Origin: Meloidogyne chitwoodi
Lineage: Eukaryota > Nematoda > Chromadorea > Rhabditida > Meloidogynidae
Direction of reading: 5' to 3'
Assembly: GCA_015183035.1 (NCBI GenBank)
Contig: JACZZP010000007.1
Location: 186,001 to 250,000 of the forward strand
Length of the DNA stretch: 64,000 nt
Shown here: positions 53,801-64,000 of the stretch, one piece after another
Position numbering within the stretch: position 1 is the first letter of the stretch
Layout of the letters: each line of letters starts with the position of its first letter
Position numbers and translations under genes: made by a program
The notes under the pieces: generated by a model
Told to the model about the DNA's origin: nothing
Seen by the model: the letters and a program-made list of their open reading frames with translations, nothing else
Database searches by the model: none

Positions 53801-55316
53801 TGTTCAGTCCCAAGGTTCATAAAATTATCGGTCCCGAAAGCGTCTCTTTCCAAAATAAATTTTATCTATATTTTTAAATAACAGCTCATCATCTAATCAT
53901 TATAATCCACTAACTGATTCATATATTTACAAATTAAATACTAAATGTAATTCAAATTGTCAATGTTCAATGCTTGAATATCACCCAGTCTGTGCTGAGG
54001 TTTTTTTTAATTATTTTTTTTTGTGGAATTTTAATTAAAAATTTAATTATATTTTGGACAAGACAATCAAACTTTTTAAAATGATTTTTAATCATTTATT
54101 TTAAAATTCCAATAATTTTAAATTAGCATATTGACGGCTCTCAATTGGCTTTTTATTCTCCTTGTTATGCTGGTTGTCCACTTTCTTATTCTTCTTCATT
54201 AAGAGAATATACAAATTGTAGCTGTGTACCGGATGAAACCAAAGGAGGTATTCGACGAGTTAAACGCGGATTTTGTGAATCAAAATGTAGAGGATTATTC
54301 GCCTTTTTGGTGTTTTTTGCACCTTTTTGTTTTTTTACTTTTGCGGTCTTTATTGCTTTGATTACAGTTGTTTTGAGGTTTCTTTTTTAATTTTTTAGAT
54401 TATTAAAAATTATAAATTTGTAGAACAGTAGATTATGATGAACGTTCTTTTGCCTTAGGTATTCAATGGATTTTAGTTCGTGTAATTGGCACTATCCCCG
54501 CTCCTGTTGTTTTTGGATGGCTTTTTGATGTAAGTCTGTTGTGTGTTTTTTTAAAGGTTTTTTATGGACTAAATGGGAGAGGTTTAATTTTATAAATTTA
54601 TTTAATTAGTCACGAGATATATTTTTCACTTTGCGACTGAAATAAAAGTATTAAGTTCTTCTGTAATATTTTCCTCAATTTTTAAAGAAATTTGTTAGTA
54701 AGTACATATATGAGTGAATAAAAATTGTTAATTAATATGTTAGATTGTGGTTTAGTCGGTTGTGCTCTGGTTTTGGGCTTTTCTCTCTCGATGGTTCTAT
54801 TGCACCTACCATCTACACATTTTCCAGCATCACTAACTTAATTAATAATGATTTTTAAAGAAAAAATAGATATTTAAGACATTTAAAAATTTAATTTTTT
54901 CTCTATTATTTAATTTAATTATAAAAATATATTTATTCTTTTTAGCATTCTTGTATACGTCAACATTTGGATCCTTGTTCAGGAGCTCATGGTTCTTGTA
55001 TGCTTCATCATAATAAAACTTTGGCTGATTTATTTTTAACTTTCACAGTTGCAGGATTGGTATATTTTTTAAAATTAAATATTATATTTAAACTTAAATT
55101 AATTTAAAAAAAAAGCTTGTTGGTCTAATTTGTTTAATTGGGGTGCTTATGTTTTTTGCCAATTCACTTCATGATGAACCAATAAATACGATAAATGATA
55201 ATTCTAATAAACTTGATAAAATTGAAATGAGAGCATCCCAACTTTTATTAAATGAAATGGGTGAATGTTTAAATAATGAAGGAAATGATGATGAAAGTGA
55301 AACAGATTTGGACTGA
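50838..55316 (+). CDS. Organic anion transporting polypeptide (SLCO/OATP)
   Basis: Multi-pass plasma-membrane uptake carrier for amphipathic anions. About 21 exons, in phase, give roughly 926 aa. A ~185-residue soluble N-terminus precedes TM1 ([20 protein letters not shown]). Family marks: [44 protein letters not shown] and [33 protein letters not shown] (the D/W-x-G-A-W-W/Y OATP signature before TM6), [16 protein letters not shown], then a Kazal-like extracellular loop ([33 protein letters not shown]), a last TM bundle, and [13 protein letters not shown] near the end. The acidic tail ends DESETDLD. The exon-7 donor is ambiguous (52210 or 52219), both frame-preserving. The eIF2B gene begins 240 bp downstream on the same strand. 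Confidence 0.92.
54743..54830 (+). pseudogene. tRNA-like sequence in SLCO intron 19
   Basis: GATTGTGGTTTAGTCGGTTG resembles a tRNA 5' half (A-box); a weak GATGGTTCTATTG follows at about B-box distance. Highly degenerate. Confidence 0.3.
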
Positions 55317-55556
55317 TTTGTGACACATAATTATTAGAGAAGAATTAATTAATATATATTTAACTAGTTTATATTTTTAATATTACATATATGTGTTTAA
55401 TTTTTAATATCCTTAAGAGAGAAATAAATTTAATAAAAATTTATTACAATTTATTTTTTTAATTGAATATCTATTTTTCAAAAATTATTTGTTTAAATTA
55501 TTAATTTATTTATTTGTTTTTTTAGTTTTTAAAGATATATATTTTAATTTTTTTTA

Positions 55557-57773
55557 ATGCAAAATAAAAAAGAACAACAACAAGTTCAGGTTCTTTTAAA
55601 TATTTCAAATTTTGCATCAATTGCCGAACCTAAGGTTTTCTTTATTATTTATTTTTTTAAATTATTTTTTCTTTTTTAAAGGATAATAATGTTTGTTCTA
55701 CTCTATATAATCCTCATCTAATAGATAAATGTCTTGAAGAAATTTCTTTGTTAAAATCGCCAAACGTAATTGTGGCATATGGAAATAATCTGAAAAATGT
55801 TGGGGAAGATATAATTAGGTTTTTTTTAATTTTTTAAGTTGCTTTGAATTTTTTTTTTAATTTTTAGAAAGTGGGAAAAGCATTTTAAAAGATTACAGGT
55901 TTTTTTTAAAGTTGTTGAATTAATTTTAATTTTTAAAAAAATATTTTTAGTATTTATCTGTGGATAAATGTCATTCATTAAATGATATTTTGAGAGAAGT
56001 TGAAAATCGTCAATTGATTACAACAGATTTTTTGTTCGTCTATAATTGTGCTACATTTTGCTCTACAAATTTGGATAAAAGGATTGAGGCATTTAGGTTT
56101 TTTTGAAATTTTATTTTTTTTATTAAAGTAAAAGAAAGTCCGCAAAATTTTAAATTTTTTTTTAAATTTTAGAACACTCAGGAAGCAAAATAAAAATGTT
56201 GTAGCAACTCTGCTTTATTCAGAAATAAATAATTTATCAACGAATAAAAACAATTCATTAATTTGTTACAGGACAGAAAGCAATAAATTGGTTAATTATA
56301 ATATTATTGAAGATAATAAAAAAGGAAAAAAATATTTACAAGCTAAAAAGGTTTTTATTTAAATTTTTAAATTATTTTTGAGTTCTTTAAAAAGGATATT
56401 TTTCTTTCTGAAACAACTTTTCGAACAGATTTGTTTTCTTTAAATATTTGGATTTGTGCCTTAGATATTGTTGGACATTTTGCTGGAAATTATGATTTTA
56501 AATTAGTTGATAATATTATTCAAGATATTTTAACTAATGAAGAAGTTATTGGTCAAGAAATTTATTTAAATATTTTGGAAAAGGATGAAATTAAAAATAG
56601 AGATGAATTGATGGAATTTATTTTTGCTAAAAAAGATGTTGAATTTCCTGGAAATTATTCTGATACATCCGAAGAGGGAGAAGAAGATGAAGATGATGAA
56701 AATGTGAAAAATATTAATTTGGATAATAAACAGGTTTTTATTTAATTTTTTTAGTTTTAAGCTTTTTTGAATTTATAGTGTTCAGGGAGTTTGACATTTT
56801 ATATTTTTGCTAGCTTTAAGTTTATTTTTCCCTCATAAATGGTATAGTGAAATAAACCTAGAAAGCGTCCGTGTGGTCAAGTGGTTAACATTCCTGTCTT
56901 CTATATTCTTTCGCTATTTTTGTGATGGTGACATTAAAAAAAAATTTTTTTTAATTTTAGGAAGGTAGTGTATTCTCTCAGTTTATTTTGGAAATAAGAG
57001 AATCTATGCTTGAATTAATAGAAAAGGAAAAAAATTCAAAATTAAGCGAATCAGAATTTTCCAATTTAAAATTAGAAATAAATTCGTGTAAATTAGCTTA
57101 TAATATTCCAATGGATGAATTACCAAGATTAATATTTCTTTCATTTATTGGAATTACACAACAGCAATTGGCTTTATTTAAAAAAGTGAGGAGAGGTTTT
57201 AATTTTTTTTTAATTAAAAAATAAAGTTAAGATTTTAATTTTAGACTTTTGACCAATGGATAGTTCTCTGGAATTTTTATTTTAAAAAATTGGAAACGAG
57301 GATGGGAATGTTACATGCTATTGAGGTTATTAAAAAATTATTTTTTAAATTAATTTTTAAAATATTAACCTCTCCATAGGTGATCTTTAGGGCTGATTTT
57401 AATTTTCCCGCCTAGTTAATAAATGATAAAAGGTAATAGGTTTGTAAGTTCTTTGTGGTCGAGTGGATTACATCCCTGCCTTTCTCTTTTATTTTCCTAT
57501 TTAATGGGCAGGGTTCGATGTTTTTTAATGGAAAACAATTTAAAAAATTATTTTTATTTATTTTAAATTTTTTTAAAGGATTTTGCAATTGAAAACGAAC
57601 ATTTTTGTCTTAAAATTCCAAATATTTTACATTTTATTAATCAGGAAAAAGAATTTGTAGAAGACGAACAAATTATTTTATGGTATTCTTCTTTAAGAGA
57701 AAATTCACCTTTACTTTTATTACCTAAATTAAAAGAATTAATTGAATGGTTAAAAGAAGAAGATGATGATTAG
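55557..57773 (+). CDS. eIF2B epsilon subunit, short form
   Basis: Catalytic subunit of the guanine-nucleotide exchange factor for eIF2 in translation initiation. Nine exons in phase give 469 aa (human EIF2B5 is 721): 55557-55634, 55682-55818, 55868-55898, 55951-56096, 56173-56350, 56395-56733, 56961-57185, 57245-57325, 57579-57773. The N-terminal part is a diverged nucleotidyltransferase-like domain with SLNDILREVENRQLITTDFL matching [20 protein letters not shown], and later NEEVIGQEIYLN matching NEEILGNQIHMH. The catalytic C-terminal W2/HEAT domain is clear: NLKLEINSCKLAYNIPMDEL, then EDFAIENEHFCLKIPNILHF, DEQIILWYSSL and LKELIEWLKEEDDD. The left-handed beta-helix between them appears to be missing: NT-like sequence passes into an acidic linker (SEEGEEDEDDEN) and straight to the W2 domain. 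Confidence 0.85.
56862..56906 (+). pseudogene. tRNA-like 5' half in eIF2B-epsilon intron 6
   Basis: GCGTCCGTGTGGTCAAGTGG then TTAACATTCC resembles a tRNA 5' half with a good D-arm; no T-arm follows before the intron ends. Confidence 0.4.
57448..57520 (+). pseudogene. tRNA-like sequence in eIF2B-epsilon intron 8
   Basis: TTTGTGGTCGAGTGGATTAC (A-box) and GGCAGGGTTCGATG (B-box) at about tRNA spacing. The arms are incomplete. Same A-box type as the fragment in intron 6. Confidence 0.45.
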
Positions 57774-58590
57774 AGGAAATAAATATAATATTTTTGTATT
57801 TCTTATTTTAAATTATTTAAAAAATTGTTTTATTTTAATAAATTTATTTGATTATAATATTTTAATTTGAAAAAGCTTGTTGATATCATTCGAAAGAGCT
57901 CAAAAAGCTGAATTAAATGAGCTATGAATAAGCCAAATCCCTCCGATAGAATTCAAGATAAGTGCTAATAAACATACAAAAATTATGGAGGAATTACAGT
58001 AAGAAATAGGCTATATTAATTCTCTGTTGGCACTAAAACGACAGTTTCAATAAATTAAATTTGTTAAATTCCATTTCAGTGCAGTAATAAATTAGAAAAT
58101 TGTATATACTGTATTTTAGGAACTTTTTTATTTCAAAGAAAATTATGCCGATTTTTGGATATTTTGTAGGAGCTTTAAAAGCTGAATCGAATGAATATGA
58201 ATAAAACAGCTATGTAGTATAGAAGTTGAGATATTCGATTCCGAAGTTCTTGGGGATATAACTGTAACCCAAAACTTTGTTTGATCCCATCTCAGTTAAT
58301 CCGGGACCTACATCTATCAATTTTGGGTCAATGAAAGATCAACCAATGGCTTATTATCGTACAAATTTGTTAGTTAATTTGTTGCTTTTGAGCCGAGATA
58401 TAGATGAATAAAATTATACGGCATAATTTTAATGAAAAGACCATAATTTTCTTTAATTTAATTTTTAAGCTTTTTTTAATAAAATAGCAATTTAAAATTT
58501 GGACTAATTAATGCCCATTAAGTCAAGAAATTTAATTAATGTAAAATTAAAAATTTTCCTCCACCCAGTTTCTCATAAAAAATTAATTTC

Positions 58591-58672
58591 CACCAGAAGG
58601 ATTCGAACCTTGGTCATTTTTTCTCATTTCTCCCACAAAAAATGAAAATTCTCCACTTAACCAAAAATAAAC
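58591..58672 (-). pseudogene. tRNA-like sequence in left palindrome arm
   Basis: Minus strand: GGTTAAGTGGAGAATTTTCA (A-box-like) and AAGGTTCGAATCCTT with CTGGTGG (T-arm). The mirror copy is at 60476-60557 on the plus strand. Acceptor ends do not form a clean seven-pair stem. Confidence 0.45.
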
Positions 58673-60475
58673 TTTTCTCCCCTAAATTTTCTCAATATTC
58701 AGGAGCTTATATCTCGGCTTCTATACTATATCTGAGATAAATGAATAGCTCATTTAAATCAGTTTTTCAAGCTCTTTCCAATGATTTATGTCTCGGCCAA
58801 AACTTACAAATAGTTTAAAAGCTAAAAAATAACGTTTATTTATTACCCCTAAATTTTCAAATGCTCCTAGCACCTTTTTGAAAAAAAATTAAGGGTAAAA
58901 TTTTTAAAAAATTTTTGTCAAAAAATTCAAAATAAAATTGTCTAAAATCGTGCGCTTTTGGATAGTCAATACCATACTTTTGAGCCGAGTAATGCGCTCT
59001 CGAAGTTCTGGGGGTAATGGATTACCCCAAAACTTTGAGAGATCACAGCGTCTTTCATTTGGGACCTAGAATTCTAAATTTTGGGCTAAAGATGGGTCAA
59101 TCAATAACCTATAACTAGTACCATCGATAAGTCCATTCGACCTATTTTGACCGAGATATGTGCTCCCGAAATTTTGGGTGGATAAAACACTTTGTTTGCA
59201 CATATCTCCTTTAAGCTGGGACCTAAATCAATAAATTTTTGGTCAAAGACAGATCAACCATTGGCTTATTATCATACAAATTTGTTAGTCAATTCGTTCA
59301 ATTTGAGCCGAGATATGGATCAATTACCTCCAAAATTTCAAATGCTCCTAGCACCTATAAAAAATGAAATATTAGTGAAAATTTTTGAAAAATTTTTGCC
59401 AAAAAATTATAAATAATTGTCAAAATTTATGGACAAAATTTTATCAAGTTCTGTTCAGTAATTAACGTTCGACGATATTTTTTAATTTTTGCTTAGACTC
59501 AAAATGACCTTTTGTAAATTAGAATTTTTATGTTTTTCGAATATTTGATATTATGAAGTTTTTACATTATTCAATAAAAAATGTAAAAACTTCATAATAT
59601 CAAATATTCGAAAAACATAAAAATTCTAATTTACAAAAGGTCATTTTGAGTCTAAGCAAAAATTAAAAAATATCGTCGAACGTTAATTACTGAACAGAAC
59701 TTGATAAAATTTTGTCCATAAATTTTGACAATTATTTATAATTTTTTGGCAAAAATTTTTCAAAAATTTTCACTAATATTTCATTTTTTATAGGTGCTAG
59801 GAGCATTTGAAATTTTGGAGGTAATTGATCCATATCTCGGCTCAAATTGAACGAATTGACTAACAAATTTGTATGATAATAAGCCAATGGTTGATCTGTC
59901 TTTGACCAAAAATTTATTGATTTAGGTCCCAGCTTAAAGGAGATATGTGCAAACAAAGTGTTTTATCCACCCAAAATTTCGGGAGCACATATCTCGGTCA
60001 AAATAGGTCGAATGGACTTATCGATGGTACTAGTTATAGGTTATTGATTGACCCATCTTTAGCCCAAAATTTAGAATTCTAGGTCCCAAATGAAAGACGC
60101 TGTGATCTCTCAAAGTTTTGGGGTAATCCATTACCCCCAGAACTTCGAGAGCGCATTACTCGGCTCAAAAGTATGGTATTGACTATCCAAAAGCGCACGA
60201 TTTTAGACAATTTTATTTTGAATTTTTTGACAAAAATTTTTTAAAAATTTTACCCTTAATTTTTTTTCAAAAAGGTGCTAGGAGCATTTGAAAATTTAGG
60301 GGTAATAAATAAACGTTATTTTTTAGCTTTTAAACTATTTGTAAGTTTTGGCCGAGACATAAATCATTGGAAAGAGCTTGAAAAACTGATTTAAATGAGC
60401 TATTCATTTATCTCAGATATAGTATAGAAGCCGAGATATAAGCTCCTGAATATTGAGAAAATTTAGGGGAGAAAA

Positions 60476-60557
60476 GTTTATTTTTGGTTAAGTGGAGAAT
60501 TTTCATTTTTTGTGGGAGAAATGAGAAAAAATGACCAAGGTTCGAATCCTTCTGGTG
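60476..60557 (+). pseudogene. tRNA-like sequence in right palindrome arm
   Basis: Exact mirror of the left-arm copy: GGTTAAGTGG near 60486 and GGTTCGAATCC near 60539. Non-canonical long anticodon region. Confidence 0.45.
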
Positions 60558-61324
60558 GAAATTAATTTTTTATGAGAAACTGGGTGGAGGAAAATTTTTA
60601 ATTTTACATTAATTAAATTTCTTGACTTAATGGGCATTAATTAGTCCAAATTTTAAATTGCTATTTTATTAAAAAAAGCTTAAAAATTAAATTAAAGAAA
60701 ATTATGGTCTTTTCATTAAAATTATGCCGTGGAATTTTATTCCTCCATATCTCGGCTTCTACCAAGACAACATAGGCCATCTAAAGCATATCTAAAAGAA
60801 CTTTAAAAGCTGAATAGAATGAGGTATGAATGAAACAGCTCTCTAGTATAGAAGACGAGATATGCACTTTAGAAGATCACGGTGTAATTGATATACAATC
60901 TCATTTATCTTTTCTTCAAATGGACAGTTTTGGATGAGACATATATCATTCGAAAGAGCTTAAAAAACTGAATCAAACTAGCTATAAAAGAAAAAAATCT
61001 TACAGAAATTTATCGAGACACAGGCTCCGGACAATTTGTGGGTAATGGATTACCACAAAAACTTTGATTAATCACAACTTTTTAATCCTACTGTATAAAA
61101 TAATAAATTTTGGTTTACATAAAGATTTAATATCACTCTAAAATTGGTTATATCTAAAAGTCAAACATTTTCATTTAAACAAAGATATAGAGAATTAAGC
61201 CTCTACAGTACCCCAAACTTTAAACTGTCCTTAAACTTTTTAAACAAATAAAAAAATATTCAGCTAATTTTATTAAAATTTAAATAAATTCTAAAATACA
61301 TAAAAATGAATTTAATTTATTTTT

Positions 61325-64000
61325 TTATTCATCTTTTCTTCCTTTTCCTTCTCCTCTTCTATTAATATTTAAACAATTATTAATTAATTCAATATTTAAA
61401 TTTAAATAAAAAAATAAAAAATAAGCAAAACAAATAATTGCATTAATTAATGAAAATATATCTGGATAACGTTTTGGAGGTAAAACAAAAATATTTGACA
61501 AACAAATAATTAATAAAAGAATTAATGATGTCCAACCAATGTAATTTTGCTTTAAAAATAAAATTAATTTATTTAAATTAATTTAAATTAATTAATTAAT
61601 TTTACTAATTTTTTAATAAATAAATTAGCATCTTTTTCTTCTTCTTCTTTATTCATCCAAATATTTAAAAAATGATAAAATATAAAAAATGGTAATATTT
61701 CTGGTACACCATCTTTTAAACATAGAGGAAATAAACTAAAAAAATTTATTAAATAAATATTTAAATTTCAAAATGGAAAATGACAAAATGGTAAAATGTC
61801 GAAATGGTAAAAATTTGAAAATGGTAAAAAATTATCACCATTTTAAAATATTAAAATAATTTAAAAAATACCTAAAGCAACAAATTGAAAGAAAAAATCC
61901 AATAGAATTGCTCAAATTTTTATCATCCAATAATAATAAAGCTGGACTAAAAAAATTTAAATTTATTAAAAAAAATTAATTATTATTTTAAAAAATACAT
62001 TGAAACCAAAAGAATAGATTTTTCATGTACTTGAAAAGAAAAAAGGAAAAAACAAAGAGAACAAATAACCAAACAAATTCTAAAATTTCGTCCATTAGGC
62101 TTTGAATATAAACAAAATAAAGATGGAGAAGTTGTTAATAATACCAAAAATGTGCTGCAAATAAAATTAATTTTTAAATTTTTATTCATCCAAAAATTCA
62201 GACCCTTTTGGATTTTTACCATTTTGAAATTTTAAATATTTTTTTTTAATTGAAACTTTAAAAAAAAAAAAATTCAAAAAAGGAGTAATTTATAACTAAA
62301 AAAGTGATTTTAATTTTAAAATAATATTCTTAAGAACACCGTTTCACAAAATATTTATTTTAATTTTCTTATTTAAATTTTAAATTTAAAAAAATAAAAT
62401 AAATAAAACCTAATTTTAATTAATTTTTCTGTTGAATAAAGTTGTTTGAATTTTATAAAAATTGAAAAACAACACCAAAAATTAGCAACTTTGTCCTGAA
62501 AAATAAAATTATATAATAAAATTTATAAAAAAAAGTAAAATTTCACCCACAAATTAAAAAAATATTTTTTGGTGTAGTGGGAAAATTTAAAATTTTTAAC
62601 TATAAAGGTTGAAGGTTCGAATCCCAATGAGAGAAATAATTGTTTAAATTAAATATTTAATTGAAAAATAATCAAAATTAAATTTTAAAATTTTTTAAAA
62701 ATTAAAAAAAAATTTTTTAATTTAAAAAACCTCAAAAATTCCTCTATCAATAGGAAATAAGCGTTTCAACACTTGCAAAGCCACAGAAGGGTTTGGAACC
62801 AAAAATGGTATCCATAAAATAGCAAAAACGAGAAGAACAGTAAATTTAAGTTTTAAAATGTTCCAAGCACTTAAATTAATTTTAAAAATATTAAAAAATC
62901 CCAAACCTTTCCATAATTGATGCAAAAATATTTTGACCTTTTTTCACACTTCTGGAGAGCAGAAAAACAGCAATTGGTAATGCATGATAAAGCTTAAACA
63001 AATATTTTAATTAAAAAAAATTAAAATAAACCTCCATTTGTTTATGATTTAAAGCCAATACAAAAAATGTTGAACCTAAGCATAATCTGCCTTTATCAAA
63101 TGCCCAAATTGCCCATAAAAAGAAGCCAAGAGAAAAATGATTGTACTGAAAATGTGAACAATCAACAAATAAAAGTCCAGGAAATAGTAAAACTTGGGCT
63201 AATTGTAAAAATAACTGAAAAATAAATTTTTAAAAAATATTTTAATATTTTTAATTTAATTATTTATTAAAGAGACTCCAAAAAACTATAAAAAATATAT
63301 ATAACTATACCACACTAATTTGCCCATAACTTTTTTTAAAATAATCGGATCAACTTGGTCTTATTAGAAAAAATAATCGTTAAATCCAGAGCTTTCAAAT
63401 GATATATAAAACATTTAAATTAATTAAAAAATAAAAAAGTTATGGTCAAAAAACTAAAAAAAATTAAAATGGCCCATGCAAATTAAAAAATTATTATTTG
63501 GTGTAGTGGGATAATTTAAAATTTTAAACAATAAAGGTTGAAGGTTCGAATCCCAATGATAGAAATAATTGTTTAAATTAAATATTTAATTAAAAGAATG
63601 ATCAAAATTAAATTTTAAAATTTTTTAAAAATGATTAAAAAATTCTTACACTTTTATTTTGCCTTCCCTCATTTTTAATAACTAATAAAAATAATGCTGG
63701 TGCATAAATTAACAATAATGTTATAATAACACTTGCTCTCATAAAAAGTTTATGTTCAATTTGTTCAAGTCCACGAGATTTGTCTAATTTTACCCAACTT
63801 GAATTGAATTTTTGAGCACTTAAAATTAAACATTTTTTTTAATACATTAAAAATTAAATTTACATTTTCCCCAAAAACCAAGAATGATAAGCAGTCAAAA
63901 CTGGATCTAAACAAATTTATTTAAATAATTTCAAATTAATTTAAAAAATTTACAATCTAATCCCCAATAGTCCAAATCATAAAAATACCTAAAAATAAAT
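61325..64000 (-). CDS. ALG6 alpha-1,3-glucosyltransferase, 3' part (truncated by window)
   Basis: ER-membrane enzyme adding the first glucose to Man9GlcNAc2-PP-dolichol in N-glycan assembly. The gene enters from the right edge; thirteen exons are visible: 63988-63954, 63906-63864, 63818-63650, 63214-63032, 62992-62907, 62869-62731, 62495-62410, 62154-61999, 61946-61872, 61735-61606, and 61549-61325 among them, all in phase. Family hallmarks: [20 protein letters not shown] (the luminal D-Y-P-P-L-type motif, here YPVLTAYHS), [77 protein letters not shown], and [27 protein letters not shown] distinguishes ALG6 from ALG8 (RGLCHAYWAPNFW). Many hydrophobic helices. It ends GRKDE, a basic/acidic tail. 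The N-terminus with the catalytic aspartate lies outside the window. Confidence 0.92.
62553..62700 (+). repeat. tRNA-like intronic repeat, copy 1 (ALG6 intron)
   Basis: AAATTAAAAAAATATTTTTTGGTGTAGTGG, then GGTTGAAGGTTCGAATCCCA, then AGAAATAATTGTTTAAATTA and ATCAAAATTAAATTTTAAAA. It has an A-box and B-box but an AT-rich, unstructured middle. It is a close direct duplicate of 63479-63630 in another ALG6 intron. Confidence 0.7.
63479..63630 (+). repeat. tRNA-like intronic repeat, copy 2 (ALG6 intron)
   Basis: Same order of blocks as copy 1 (TTTGGTGTAGTGGGATAATT, GGTTGAAGGTTCGAATCCCA, AGAAATAATTGTTTAAATTA). About 90% alike by eye over ~150 bp, in antisense orientation relative to ALG6. Confidence 0.7.

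Larger units (their letters stand above)
58418..60730. repeat. ~2.3 kb near-perfect palindrome
   Basis: Arms 58418-59567 and 59581-60730 are inverted copies around an axis at 59574. Every landmark checked falls at the mirrored coordinate without indels (sum 119148), for example the mirrored ATGs at 59192 and 59956 and CGGCAT/ATGCCG at the outer edge. The spacer is about 13 bp (TATTCAATAAAAA). Outside the edges similarity continues in a diverged form (GCCGAGATAT) to about 58390 and 60757. Each arm also contains one tRNA-like segment. It could be a young fold-back element, an inverted duplication, or an assembly/fold-back-read artefact. Confidence 0.92.
57774..61324. repeat. Repeat region: ~165 bp units and flanks of a large palindrome
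   Basis: 3.55 kb between the eIF2B-epsilon and ALG6 3' ends, almost entirely repetitive. Recurrent phrases, in either orientation, are GAGCCGAGATATG, GGGACCTA, GATCAACCAATGGCTTATTA and CGAAAGAGCTTAAAAA. Units of about 165-170 bp with the order ACTTTG - GGGACCTA - AAATTTTGGG/GGTCAA - GAGATATG start near 58270, 59032 and 59198, and mirror copies lie in the other arm. No convincing protein-coding gene; a 74-codon frame occurs once in each arm because the arms are mirror images. Confidence 0.8.

Noticed and set aside
59192..59956. Two identical 74-codon frames on opposite strands
   Set aside because: They are mirror images inside the palindrome arms, composed of the GAGCCGAGATATG repeat, with no family similarity or splice support.

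Overview
This is a eukaryotic, very AT-rich window with many short phase-consistent GT..AG introns (mostly 40-60 bp, T-rich acceptors). The gene content is nematode: a LIN-31/FoxB forkhead gene, an RDE-4-like double-stranded-RNA-binding protein, a one-Ig-domain secreted protein, and AG trans-splice-like acceptors a few bases before several start codons. The base composition and compact introns fit a root-knot nematode (Meloidogyne-like) best, but that genus call is inference. Open frames are broken by introns, so I rebuilt genes exon by exon and checked that phases join.

Left part (0.7-16.2 kb), all on the minus strand and fairly tightly spaced: a class I phosphatidylinositol transfer protein, complex I subunit NDUFB10, RNA polymerase II subunit RPB2 (23 exons, 1211 aa), an RDE-4-like RNAi cofactor (11 exons, 485 aa) and a C3orf33-like membrane-anchored protein. 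Between the last two lies a ~450 bp hairpin whose arms carry a 33-34 bp copy of an exon of the neighbouring RDE-4-like gene. Then lin-31/FoxB (+) and an SLC22 organic cation transporter (-) whose exon 9 lacks an AG acceptor.

Middle (24.4-43.8 kb): a degenerate repeat-rich stretch, an unrecognised CCHC/C2H2 zinc-finger gene (-) divergent from a secreted single-Ig gene (+), a 24-exon, 1654-aa FHA + PHD nuclear protein (-, TCF19-like architecture), and a 1.28 kb fold-back DNA transposon-like element with an 8 bp target-site duplication.

Right part (43.8-64 kb): CYRI/FAM49 (+), a KLF-type zinc-finger factor (+), INIP/SOSS-C (-), an OATP/SLCO transporter (+) followed 240 bp later by a short eIF2B-epsilon (+), a ~2.3 kb near-perfect palindrome built partly of ~165 bp repeats, and the 3' part of ALG6 (-) running off the right edge.

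Recurring non-coding themes are degenerate tRNA-like sequences (mainly in introns), a palindromic TTTCCGGAAA motif, and AATTGTAAAACTT-type low-complexity blocks. No rRNA, CRISPR array, viral genes or bacterial-type operons were seen.
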